A DNA stretch of 31,755 bases from a virus. The notes under the pieces were generated by a model. It did not search any database. It was not told the DNA's origin and saw nothing but the letters and a program-made list of their open reading frames with translations. Shown here in pieces: positions 1-5,977 of this stretch. Location: positions 1 to 31,755 of the IMG/VR virus record IMGVR_UViG_3300034061_001015, one strand, 5' to 3'. Position 1 is the stretch's first letter. The number at the start of each line of letters is the position of its first letter. The translations under genes and the position numbers were made by a program.

Positions 1-92
1 TTTCATCATCAATTAAAATGTCAATTGATACAACTAAAATGAGAATTGAAAGAATTAATAAATCAAAAATATGTACCAATCAGAATCAATAA
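1..92 (+). CDS. 3' part of small hypothetical gene (complete copy at 31508-31699)
   Basis: This is the C-terminal part of the 63-aa protein whose full copy is at the right end. Its stop (TAA, 90-92) lies inside the ERF gene start, a 22-bp overlap. The mismatch at base 22 gives Ser here and Leu in the right-end copy. The gene is unrecognised. Confidence 0.75.
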   Translation, partial: SSSIKMSIDTTKMRIERINKSKICTNQNQ

Positions 93-148
93 CTAAAATA
101 GCCTTAGCCTTAGTAAAGGCACAAATGGCAATGAGTGGAGCTGTTAAA
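1..148. repeat. Left copy of 148-bp terminal overlap
   Basis: Bases 1-148 are the same as 31608-31755 except at one position: C at 22, T at 31629. Such an overlap is what assembly of a circular or circularly permuted genome gives, so the unique length is 31,607 bp. A true short direct terminal repeat is possible but less likely, because the overlap lies inside two genes (the 63-aa gene and the ERF gene) and not at a packaging boundary. Confidence 0.9.
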
Positions 149-610
149 TCGGCTACAAATCCATTTTTTAAATCAAAATATGCTGATATAAATTCAGTTC
201 GTGAGGCTTGTATTCCAGCTTTAAACGAAAACGGTATTTGTGCAATGCAACCAACAGTTGAAATAAACGGAAAACCTTATGTAAAAACACTTTTAATTCA
301 CGAGTCGGGCGAATGGATTGCAGGCTATACTGAAATAATTAGCGGTAAACAAAACGATGCTCAATCACATGGCAGCGGTTTGACTTATGCCAGGCGTTAT
401 GGATTGCAAAGTATGACTAATTTAGGCAGTGAAGATGACGATGGAAATGCAGCAAGCAAGCCACAATCAAAAGCACCTGAAAAGGTATGGTTAAATCCAA
501 ACACAAAGCAGTTTGATGAGGCCATTGCATTTATTAAAAAAGGTGGCACAATTGAACAAATTAAAGTTAAATATAATATTTCAAAAGAAAACGAAAAACT
601 ATTAGTATAA
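71..610 (+). CDS. erf: ERF-family single-strand annealing recombinase
   Basis: 179-aa protein of the ERF superfamily, which anneals complementary single strands in phage recombination and genome circularisation. The signature is NPFFKSKYADINSVREA at about residues 30-46, followed by the ERF core with LLIHESGEWI and the SHGSGLTYARRYGLQ motif around residues 97-112. The linker after the DDDGN stretch is polar and leads to a short helical C-terminal domain (about 135-179), probably for partner interaction. The start at 71 is chosen because ERF proteins begin just ahead of the conserved SESI..LA.ALVKAQ helix. The gene overlaps the preceding small gene and is coupled by TAATG to the next one. It heads the recombination and replication operon. 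Confidence 0.88.
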   Translation: MYQSESITKIALALVKAQMAMSGAVKSATNPFFKSKYADINSVREACIPALNENGICAMQPTVEINGKPYVKTLLIHESGEWIAGYTEIISGKQNDAQSHGSGLTYARRYGLQSMTNLGSEDDDGNAASKPQSKAPEKVWLNPNTKQFDEAIAFIKKGGTIEQIKVKYNISKENEKLLV

Positions 611-1077
611 TGGAAACAGCAATGAGTACAGTAAGGCAACTGCCTGAAACAAAACAGCAAATTGAAATATTTGCAGACCAATTGGAACAAGGGTTAAACA
701 ATGGTAGAATTGTAGCAAGTGAATTGCTACGATTCCAAAAAGCAATGGAAAAAGTTTTTGATAAAGTAAAACCAACTTTGATTGATTGCGCTTTAGCAGA
801 ATTAGACAAATACGAAAAAAACACTATTATAAAAAATACTGAATTTAGTATTGTAGAAGCTGGAACAAAATACGATTATAGTATGTGTAATGATGCTGAA
901 TTGAATGATTTATATTTAAGCATGGATTTGCTAAAAGAAAAAGTAAAACATCGTGAAACATTTTTAAAAGCATTAAAAGAACCATTGTCAATTATTGACG
1001 AAGAAACTGGGGATTTACAAAGAGTACACCCTCCAAAAAAATCAAGTTCAACAACTGTAAAAGTAACATTTAAATAA
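610..1077 (+). CDS. Hypothetical protein of recombination operon
   Basis: 155-aa, largely helical, charged protein that I do not recognise. Its start overlaps the ERF stop (TAATG) and its stop overlaps the next start, so it is translationally coupled between ERF and the DnaA-like protein. Residues about 15-60 and 95-125 look like coiled-coil or helical segments; the tail (PPKKSSSTTVKVTFK) is basic. By position it may be a recombination accessory protein (nuclease inhibitor or annealing partner), but nothing in the sequence shows that. Confidence 0.75.
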   Translation: METAMSTVRQLPETKQQIEIFADQLEQGLNNGRIVASELLRFQKAMEKVFDKVKPTLIDCALAELDKYEKNTIIKNTEFSIVEAGTKYDYSMCNDAELNDLYLSMDLLKEKVKHRETFLKALKEPLSIIDEETGDLQRVHPPKKSSSTTVKVTFK

Positions 1078-1481
1078 TGGAAGCAGCATATTTTAAAACG
1101 TGGAATAATCACATTCCACGTACTCCAATCGACATACAAAATAATGAATTTGTTGTAAATAGAACAAAAAATATTATTGAATTTGTCACAGGGCTAACTT
1201 ATGAAAATTACAACGTGAAAAGCAGACGTAGGAATATATCATTCGCAAGGCAATTATTTTTTTACTTAGTTCGTCAAAATTCAACACTTTCTTTAAAGTC
1301 AATTGGCGAATTATTTAGCTATGAATTTTATTTTAAAGACACTAATAAAATGGGGCGAAGATGGTATGACCACACAACTGTAATTCATGGAATAAAAACC
1401 ATAAACGATTTAAAAGATGGGTATGCAAGTCATGAAAAGAAACAAATATTAACAGCAATCGAAAAATTTAAACAAGTATGA
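1077..1481 (+). CDS. DnaA domain IV-like DNA-binding protein, candidate replication initiator
   Basis: 134 aa. Residues about 47-112 match the C-terminal DNA-binding domain of DnaA: a basic helix (SRRRNISFARQLFFYLVR), the SLKSIGELF helix, and the DnaA signature WYDHTTVIHGIKTI, with DHTTVIHG at 98-105. The AAA+ domain of DnaA is absent, so this is a stand-alone domain IV that could recognise origin or DnaA-box-like DNA without ATP control. It sits between recombination genes and the helicase operon, consistent with replication initiation or interference with host DnaA. A purely regulatory role is also possible, since the host domain works as a repressor too. Confidence 0.75.
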   Translation: MEAAYFKTWNNHIPRTPIDIQNNEFVVNRTKNIIEFVTGLTYENYNVKSRRRNISFARQLFFYLVRQNSTLSLKSIGELFSYEFYFKDTNKMGRRWYDHTTVIHGIKTINDLKDGYASHEKKQILTAIEKFKQV

Positions 1482-2011
1482 AAGCAGTAACTTGTAAATG
1501 CAAAAATTGCGGTGTTCGATTTACTCCTAAAAGGTCAAGTTTAGAAAATTCATGTTCGGTTTTTTGTGCAATTGAAATAGGAAAACTAAAACCAGTAAAG
1601 CCAAATTATGCAAAAATAAAGCGTGATAAAATTGAAAGTTTAGAAACTAAAAAGCAAAGTTATGTAAGGCGATTAAATGCTATAAAAGTTATATTTCAAA
1701 AGTGGATACGTGAACGTGATAAACATTTGCCTTGTGTAAGCTGTGGTGCAATTACAGCTATTGAATGGCACGCAGGACACCTTTATAAAGCAGAAAACTA
1801 CAGCGGTTTAATATTTGACGAGCGAAATTGCAATAAGCAGTGTAAAAAATGCAATGTTTTTTTAGATGGAAACCAACTAGAATATTTTAACCAAATGAAA
1901 CAAAAGCACGGATATGATTTTATGGAAAAATTACGATTAGATGCTTATTTGACAAAAGTAAAAACATTCACAGAACAGGAATTAAACGAAATAAAAAACA
2001 AATACAAATGA
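1478..2011 (+). CDS. ninG: NinG/Rap-like recombination nuclease
   Basis: 177 aa, resembling lambda NinG (Rap), a structure-specific nuclease acting on branched recombination intermediates. There is an N-terminal zinc-binding cluster (C6, C8, C11, C26, C30), a basic helical linker (about 45-82), then the core: CVSCG at 86-90, HAGH at 98-101, FDERNCNKQCKKCN at 113-126 and GN at 131-132. These His, Cys and Asn residues form an HNH-like metal site. It overlaps both neighbours by ATGA-type junctions and fits with the ERF protein in one recombination pathway. Confidence 0.85.
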   Translation: MKAVTCKCKNCGVRFTPKRSSLENSCSVFCAIEIGKLKPVKPNYAKIKRDKIESLETKKQSYVRRLNAIKVIFQKWIRERDKHLPCVSCGAITAIEWHAGHLYKAENYSGLIFDERNCNKQCKKCNVFLDGNQLEYFNQMKQKHGYDFMEKLRLDAYLTKVKTFTEQELNEIKNKYK

Positions 2012-2265
2012 AAGCACCAACCAACCAAACAGCCGCAATATTACAGAGTCTAATTAGAGATAGTTATGTTACTGAGCAAGAATTTTGCTTTAACGGTTTT
2101 AGAGCAAGAATAAGTGAACTTAGGCAGTTAGTAACAATAGATACTCAAAAGGTTAATTATATTAACCAATTTGGACATAGTAGTTATTACAACCAACATT
2201 CGCTAAATAAAGAAAATAAAAAATTAGCAAAAGAAGTTTACGAAAAAATAAATTTGCGAAAGTAA
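2008..2265 (+). CDS. Small winged-helix-like protein
   Basis: 85 aa. Residues about 5-45 have the pattern of a compact winged helix seen in small phage proteins (AAILQSLIRDS, then FNGFRARISELR, where the last helix would contact DNA). The C-terminal half is basic. The start overlaps the ninG stop. It is the last gene before an independent promoter, and the TTG box of that promoter lies within its final codons. A regulator or replication accessory role is inferred only. Confidence 0.5.
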   Translation: MKAPTNQTAAILQSLIRDSYVTEQEFCFNGFRARISELRQLVTIDTQKVNYINQFGHSSYYNQHSLNKENKKLAKEVYEKINLRK

Positions 2266-2283
2266 AATAAAAGGTTACTTTTG
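2254..2283 (+). promoter_or_regulatory. Bacteroidota-type promoter for the 2289-2394 RNA
   Basis: TTG at 2254-2256, a 19-nt spacer, then TACTTTTG at 2276-2283, an exact match to the Bacteroidota housekeeping promoter (TTG-N19-TAnnTTTG). Transcription should start near 2289-2291, immediately before hairpin 1 of the RNA candidate. Confidence 0.8.
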
Positions 2284-2288
2284 TAGTA

Positions 2289-2394
2289 CAATTAGTTGAG
2301 GTCGAAGCCAACTAACATAAATCAGAACTTTAACATGGTGTAAAAGTATATGATTATAGCCCCTTTAGCTTCGACCTATTGGGGCTATTTTCGT
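2289..2394 (+). ncRNA. Candidate ~105-nt structured RNA with kissing loops
   Basis: Hairpin 1 has stem TTAGTTG (2292-2298) with CAACTAA (2309-2315) and loop AGGTCGAAGC (2299-2308). Hairpin 2 has stem ATAGCCCC (2356-2363) with GGGGCTAT (2381-2388) and a 17-nt loop holding GCTTCGACCT (2368-2377). The two loops are perfectly complementary over 10 nt, so they can form a kissing-loop or pseudoknot. Hairpin 2 is followed by TTTT and can act as terminator. With the promoter just upstream this makes a compact stand-alone RNA. It holds no meaningful ORF. It could instead be a 5' leader controlling the gene at 2413, or a replication-linked structure. Confidence 0.65.
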
Positions 2395-2412
2395 TTAAAT
2401 TAATTATTAATT

Positions 2413-2715
2413 ATGAATTATCAAACAATGCCATTCGGCAAATTTAAAGGCACTTTAATTAAAGAATTGCCAACAAATTACATTGCTTATGCCTTAGAAT
2501 CATTTGAACTTCCTGATGAATTAACAGGAAAATTAAAAGATGAAATTTGCGAAAGACTGTATTTATTTCCAAAATCAATACCTTTAGCTAAAAATTTTAA
2601 TGATGTGTATAGAAAGCTGGCAGTAAAATATCATCCTGATAGGGGTGGAAGTGGTATTGAAATGAAAGTTTTAAATGAGTTTCGTGATTTATATTATATT
2701 GATTTGCCATTTTAG
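2413..2715 (+). CDS. DUF3820-J-domain fusion protein
   Basis: 100 aa with two recognisable parts. Residues 4-52 match the DUF3820 family (MPFGKFKGTLIKELPTNYI), a small domain also found at the C-terminus of exonuclease X-type proteins. Residues about 62-95 carry the core of a DnaJ J-domain, YRKLAVKYHPDRGG, with the diagnostic HPD at 74-76, which stimulates the Hsp70 DnaK. Position ahead of the DUF6291-like protein and the DnaB-like ATPase suggests recruitment of host DnaK to remodel a replication complex, as lambda replication does with host DnaJ. That role is inferred. It lies 25 nt after the structured RNA. Confidence 0.75.
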   Translation: MNYQTMPFGKFKGTLIKELPTNYIAYALESFELPDELTGKLKDEICERLYLFPKSIPLAKNFNDVYRKLAVKYHPDRGGSGIEMKVLNEFRDLYYIDLPF

Positions 2716-2717
2716 TT

Positions 2718-3287
2718 ATGAGAAAAGGATTTAATTTTTATCGCAGCTATTTTGAAGTATCAATGGAATTAAAAGATAGTGAATTTATAGAATTTATTAA
2801 GGCATTACTTCAAAAGCAATTTAATGGAATTGAGCCAACTAATTTAAAAGGAATGGCTAAGTTTGCATACCTAAGCCAAAAGCACTCAATAGACAGTCAA
2901 GTTAAAGGTTATGAGGACAAAACAAAAGAAATACTTATTGAAATTATAGGGGGTTCGGTAGGGGGTTCGGTAGGGGGTTCGGTACAAGAGAAAGAGAAAG
3001 AGAAAGAGAAAGTACAATTAAGTAAGAAATTAATTAAGGTTATTTTTCAAGAATCTAATTTATTTGATAAGAATATTTTTAAATCTGAATTTCCTGAATG
3101 GAACACCACAAAACTTTTGTACTATTACGAAGCTGCAATAGCTTATTCAAACGAAGGTAATAAATATGTAAATTGGAAGTCAGCTATAAATAATTGGGCT
3201 AAACGTGACGAGTTGCAAGGCAAGCTAAAATTTGAAGCAAAAGGAGTTGACCCAAGAAACCCTAAAAATTTGAGGGTTATAATATGA
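2718..3287 (+). CDS. DUF6291-like primosomal or helicase-loader candidate
   Basis: 189 aa. The N-terminal ~80 residues (FNFYRSYFEVSMELKDSEFIEFIKALL...NGIEP) fit the DUF6291-type domain found at the start of phage replication proteins of the DnaD/primosome kind. A linker of GGSV repeats and EK repeats (about 78-98) leads to a helical C-terminal domain (about 100-175) with the W.SAINNWAKRDE pattern that such proteins carry near their end. It overlaps the DnaB-like gene by ATGA, which supports a helicase-loader or initiator role. The linker is coded by tandem DNA repeats and may vary in length. Confidence 0.6.
   Translation: MRKGFNFYRSYFEVSMELKDSEFIEFIKALLQKQFNGIEPTNLKGMAKFAYLSQKHSIDSQVKGYEDKTKEILIEIIGGSVGGSVGGSVQEKEKEKEKVQLSKKLIKVIFQESNLFDKNIFKSEFPEWNTTKLLYYYEAAIAYSNEGNKYVNWKSAINNWAKRDELQGKLKFEAKGVDPRNPKNLRVII
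2949..3011 (+). repeat. In-frame tandem repeats (12 bp x3, then 6 bp x4)
   Basis: Three perfect copies of GGGGGTTCGGTA (2949-2960, 2961-2972, 2973-2984) are followed by four copies of GAGAAA (2988-3011). Both units are multiples of three and code for GGSV and EK linker repeats. Slippage would change linker length without breaking the frame. The G5 tracts stand out in an AT-rich genome and could form G-quadruplex-like structure. Confidence 0.95.
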
Positions 3288-4258
3288 AAATTAGAAAATT
3301 TAATGATGTTGCAGAAAAGGTTTTTGAACTTCACAAAAATAATACATCAAATTTATTAAGTACTGGTTTTGAAACATTAGACCCTTTTTATCAAATTAGA
3401 CCAGGGAACACAACAATTATTTATGGTTATCCAAGCTCAGGGAAAAGTGAGTTTGCATTTCAATTACTAATTTCATTAAGTGCAAGAAAATACAAAAAGC
3501 ATTTAATCTATTCACCTGAAACTGGAAGCGCTGAAGAAATATTTAGCGAAATAGCACACTCATTAACTGGCAAAAGCTTTGATAAAAGATTCCAACATAA
3601 CTACATTACTGAAGCAGAAATTTACAAAGTACAGCCATTTATTCAAGACCATTTTACAATTATCGAAGATGATGACATAAGCGGTTTAACACTTGAAAAA
3701 TATTTTGAAGTAGCAAAACAAGTAAAAATGGATAACGGATTAGATTGCACTTTGATTGATAACTTTAACGATTTACAACATAACAGCTCCGACCTTAGTA
3801 ATATTGCGGCTTATTTACCTTCTTTTTTAATGAAGTGGAATAAGTTTAGTAAATTACACAACCTGCATTCTTTTATGGTTTGCCATGCTAGAAACCCAAC
3901 TGGAGTAAAGTCGGGCGAATTACCAAAGGCGCCAAGCGTATTTGAAATAAATGGAGGTCAAGCGTGGTATGCAAAAGCTCAAAGCTTGATATGTATTGAT
4001 AGGCCATACGAAGAAATAAATGGGTTAATTCAGCAATCAAATACAGTGGAAATTGACATTAAGAAAATAAAACCTAAAATAGTAGGTAAAAAAGGAGTTG
4101 TAAAACTTGACTTTGAATTTAGTAAAAAATGTTATTCGGAAATAATAAACGGTGAAATTCATAGAATTGATACTGGTTTTAAAGAATCATACAAAGCACC
4201 AACAAATGCAATACAATCAACAATAAATTTAAACGATCCATTTAAAGCACCTTTTTAA
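3284..4258 (+). CDS. DnaB-like RecA-fold ATPase, replicative helicase candidate
   Basis: 324-aa RecA-fold ATPase resembling the C-terminal motor domain of DnaB. Walker A is GYPSSGKS at 48-55, preceded by the typical TGFETLD...IRPGNTTII lead. The HLIYSPETGSAEEIF segment is the conserved step after Walker A, LDCTLIDNFNDL (about 155-166) is Walker B, and VCHARNP (about 205) is the sensor-like strand. The N-terminal DnaB domain is missing, and the protein is shorter than full DnaB (about 450 aa), as is common in small phages. It follows the loader candidate directly. A non-helicase recombination ATPase is the main alternative. Confidence 0.75.
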   Translation: MKIRKFNDVAEKVFELHKNNTSNLLSTGFETLDPFYQIRPGNTTIIYGYPSSGKSEFAFQLLISLSARKYKKHLIYSPETGSAEEIFSEIAHSLTGKSFDKRFQHNYITEAEIYKVQPFIQDHFTIIEDDDISGLTLEKYFEVAKQVKMDNGLDCTLIDNFNDLQHNSSDLSNIAAYLPSFLMKWNKFSKLHNLHSFMVCHARNPTGVKSGELPKAPSVFEINGGQAWYAKAQSLICIDRPYEEINGLIQQSNTVEIDIKKIKPKIVGKKGVVKLDFEFSKKCYSEIINGEIHRIDTGFKESYKAPTNAIQSTINLNDPFKAPF

Positions 4259-4259
4259 A

Positions 4260-4658
4260 ATGACAGAATACGAAACTTTAAAAAAAGAGCAAGACGATTT
4301 AAACAATTTGCGAAGTGAAGATTATAAAAAACTTCAAAAAATAATGATTGAATGGTGCGACTTTACAAATTTGGAATCAAGAAACGAACCATGTTATATA
4401 AATTTATGGGCTATAAACAACTTTATAGGCGATTTAGAGCAAAAAACGATTAAGAGTATAGGCGACAAGAAAAAAGCGGCTGAAACACACTTAAAAACGC
4501 TTTACGAAATTCAACAGCAATATGGCAAGTTTTATTTTGAATCTATTATTTACCGAACTAAAGTTTCGGAACTTGAACGCAATCAGTTTATATTTTTGGA
4601 GCGAATCAAAGAACTAGAAAAAGAAAACACAATTTTAAAAAAACAACTTGAATTTTAA
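4260..4658 (+). CDS. Hypothetical coiled-coil protein
   Basis: 132 aa, unrecognised. It is very rich in Glu, Lys and Leu. Residues 1-30 and especially 100-132 (ERIKELEKENTILKKQLEF) have heptad spacing for a coiled coil. It starts 1 nt after the helicase stop and is the last gene before the promoter at 4702, so it closes the replication operon. Confidence 0.7.
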   Translation: MTEYETLKKEQDDLNNLRSEDYKKLQKIMIEWCDFTNLESRNEPCYINLWAINNFIGDLEQKTIKSIGDKKKAAETHLKTLYEIQQQYGKFYFESIIYRTKVSELERNQFIFLERIKELEKENTILKKQLEF

Positions 4659-4701
4659 TTAACTAAAATACAACTATTTACAAACAAAATAAAAACAATA
4701 C

Positions 4702-4731
4702 TTGTAATTACAAATATTTATTTTAGATTTG
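4702..4731 (+). promoter_or_regulatory. Bacteroidota-type promoter upstream of 4754
   Basis: TTG at 4702-4704, a 19-nt spacer and TAGATTTG at 4724-4731 match the Bacteroidota consensus exactly. It lies in the 95-nt gap after the replication operon and would start transcription about 15 nt ahead of the 58-aa gene at 4754, reading on into the cassette array. Confidence 0.8.
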
Positions 4732-4753
4732 TGCCATAATTAAAAACAAGGAT

Positions 4754-4930
4754 ATGAAAGCAACTGTAAAAGCAATAAGGAAAATGTTATTTGATTCAAA
4801 TGATAATTGTTTTTTAAACAAAAATATGATGACAAATAAAGAAGCTAGGGATTATTTTTATAATTTAGAAAATCAAGACCAAGAATTTGAAGTATTTGGA
4901 ACTGAAAACATATTAATTGTAAATAACTAA
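4754..4930 (+). CDS. Small hypothetical protein (58 aa)
   Basis: ORF starting MKATVKAIRKMLFDSND and ending in LIVNN. It lies right behind a consensus promoter and has AAGGA just before its ATG. The middle (NKNMMTNKEARDYFYNLENQ) looks helical. Its stop overlaps the next start (TAATG). No family recognised. Confidence 0.65.
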   Translation: MKATVKAIRKMLFDSNDNCFLNKNMMTNKEARDYFYNLENQDQEFEVFGTENILIVNN

Positions 4931-5070
4931 TGACACAAAAGAAAGCAGGGCAACCAAAAAAAGGAGTAAATAAACTTATTCAAACTCAATTTCGAGTACA
5001 CCCTAAGCGAAAAGATAAATTTAGGGCAAAAGTAAATGAGTTTATAAAGGAGTTTCAAAAAATAATATAA
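4930..5070 (+). CDS. Small basic protein (46 aa), possibly DNA-binding
   Basis: Begins MTQKKAGQPKKGVNKLIQTQ and continues with a strand-then-helix pattern (QTQFRVHPKRKDKFRAKVNEFIKEF) that weakly suggests a ribbon-helix-helix fold. It is coupled to the gene before by TAATG. Its stop codon is the TAA of the TAACGG that opens the first attC-like site, just as the cassette gene at 5149 ends in the next site, so it may be the remnant gene of a first cassette. No matching left cassette boundary is visible upstream. Confidence 0.6.
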   Translation: MTQKKAGQPKKGVNKLIQTQFRVHPKRKDKFRAKVNEFIKEFQKII

Positions 5071-5200
5071 CGGTTCTCGGCTTGCCGTCAGGGCGGGTAT
5101 TGAACCACAAAACTTGAATAGAATTACTAACTTTTAAATAACAACAAAATGTCAAACGAAGAACTGAACCCCGCCTTGCGGCAAACCGATGTTAACAGCC
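5065..5200 (+). repeat. attC-like site 1 (imperfect inverted repeat, ~136 bp)
   Basis: R'' side TATAACGG at 5066-5073. Left arm TCGGCTTGCCG...GGGCGGG (5077-5097) pairs with right arm CCCCGCCTTGCGGCAAACCGA (5169-5189) with a few mismatches. R' side GTTAACAGCC at 5191-5200. It has the same layout as the other two sites: TAACG plus a 3-4-nt spacer on the left, a 1-2-nt spacer before GTTA on the right. R' departs from the canonical GTTRRRY. The start codon of the cassette A ORF lies in its loop. Confidence 0.65.
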
Positions 5201-5352
5201 GTTTTATTTATCTTATCACAAACGAAACTGATGGGATAGTAGAATCTGCTTGGTCTAACTTTGAAGAAGCAAAAAAAGAATGTCAGCAATGGGAAAAGAT
5301 GAAACCACAAAAGCGGTTTATGATTGTCGAGCTCCCTGTAAATGGCTGTTAA
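5149..5352 (+). CDS. Cassette A ORF (67 aa), attC-derived N-terminus
   Basis: The first ~17 codons (MSNEELNPALRQTDVNSRF) are read from the loop and right arm of attC-like site 1; the cassette-specific part starts at RFIYLITNETDGIVESAW. That part is a small alpha/beta-like segment (SNFEEAKKECQQWEKMK, then RFMIVELPV). The stop TAA falls inside the R'' box (GGCTGTTAA) of the next site. Function unknown. Translation could start at 5149 or inside the cassette, but no better start is visible. Confidence 0.6.
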   Translation: MSNEELNPALRQTDVNSRFIYLITNETDGIVESAWSNFEEAKKECQQWEKMKPQKRFMIVELPVNGC

Positions 5353-5445
5353 CGTTTTGCAGCTAACAGAAGTGGCTGCTTGTAAGAACTTCTGAATTAA
5401 AAACAAATGCTTGTAGCAGCCATTTTTGTTAGGTGCTGTTAGGCG
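5344..5445 (+). repeat. attC-like site 2 (imperfect inverted repeat, 102 bp)
   Basis: R'' GGCTGTTAAC at 5344-5353, spacer GTTTT. Left arm GCAGCTAACAGAAGTGGCTG begins at 5359 and pairs with the right arm at 5415-5436 (AGCAGCC...GTTAGGTGC) with bulges. R' GTTAGGCG at 5438-5445 matches the canonical GTTRRRY. The loop carries AACTT...AAAAACAAATG as in the other sites, but its ATG-led frame ends at the TAG within GTTAGGC. Confidence 0.7.
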
Positions 5446-5461
5446 AAGTTAAATTAGATAG

Positions 5462-5653
5462 ATGGAAAAAATAACAACAAGTAGTGAATCTACATTAGAA
5501 GTAATAACTATTGATTCTTATACAGGTGAGGGTACTAATGACCTGACGATTTCAATTTATAATAAGATTTGTAACGATTCGGCACATATCAACTTAAATG
5601 AAGATGAAGTTAGAAGATTACGAGATGAATTAAATGAGTGGTTGGACGATTAA
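5462..5653 (+). CDS. Cassette B ORF (63 aa)
   Basis: Acidic small protein whose second half (DLTISIYNKICNDSAHINLNEDEVRRLRDELNEWLDD) looks like two strands followed by a helix. It occupies cassette B alone: the start is 17 bp after R' of site 2 and the stop is 4 bp before R'' of site 3 (5657). The attC-borne start upstream is blocked by a stop here, so this ORF uses its own ATG. Function unknown. Confidence 0.6.
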   Translation: MEKITTSSESTLEVITIDSYTGEGTNDLTISIYNKICNDSAHINLNEDEVRRLRDELNEWLDD

Positions 5654-5656
5654 TTT

Positions 5657-5792
5657 CGCCTAACGTTTGGCAGCCTTACGCAGTGGGGGCTTTTAACCAC
5701 TGCACTAACTTAGAAGCACAAAATTATGAATAACGAAAAATTTTCAAACGAAGCACAGAACCCCCCATTGCGTAAGGCTGCTGTTATAAGCC
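5657..5792 (+). repeat. attC-like site 3 (strong inverted repeat, 136 bp)
   Basis: R'' CGCCTAAC at 5657-5664 (canonical RYYYAAC within it), spacer GTTTG. Left arm GCAGCCTTACGCAGTGGGGG (5670-5689) pairs with CCCCC...ATTGCGTAAGGCTGC (5761-5781) over 20 bp with one mismatch. R' GTTATAAGCC at 5783-5792. This is the best-paired of the three sites. Its loop holds the ATG of the next ORF. Confidence 0.72.
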
Positions 5793-5974
5793 GTTTTTCT
5801 TTGTGGTGGATTAGAACATTTAAAGTAATATCAAACCAAAGAGCAAAAGAAATCGGTTTAAAATGGTATAGAAATGTATTTGGAGATGAAATTAATCATT
5901 TGAATTGCAGGTCTATTTGGACTGACAAAAGAGGGAATAGATACAGAGTTAGTCATTTGGAGGGTATTTCCTAA
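5726..5974 (+). CDS. Cassette C ORF (82 aa), attC-derived N-terminus
   Basis: Starts in the loop of attC-like site 3; the first ~24 residues (ending NPPLRKAAVISRF) are read from the attC right arm and parallel the NPALRQTDVNSRF of cassette A. The cassette-specific part has a helix (SNQRAKEIGLKWYRNVFGD) and a strand-rich end (CRSIWTDKRGNRYRVSHLEG). The stop is 4 bp before R'' of the trailing half-site at 5978. Function unknown. Confidence 0.6.
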   Translation: MNNEKFSNEAQNPPLRKAAVISRFSLWWIRTFKVISNQRAKEIGLKWYRNVFGDEINHLNCRSIWTDKRGNRYRVSHLEGIS

Positions 5975-5977
5975 AAT

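Noticed and set aside
2949-2984. CRISPR-like or iteron repeats
   Set aside because: The units are contiguous, in frame with a coding sequence, and have no spacers; they are a tandem repeat linker, not iterons.
71-4258. Clustered consensus DnaA boxes marking an origin
   Set aside because: I looked for TTATNCACA-like sites around the DnaA-like gene and saw no cluster by eye, so no origin is called.
5100-5135. Promoter within attC-like site 1 (TAACTTTT)
   Set aside because: The last base deviates from TAnnTTTG and the TTG triplets nearby are 11 or 25 nt away, so spacing is wrong on both sides.
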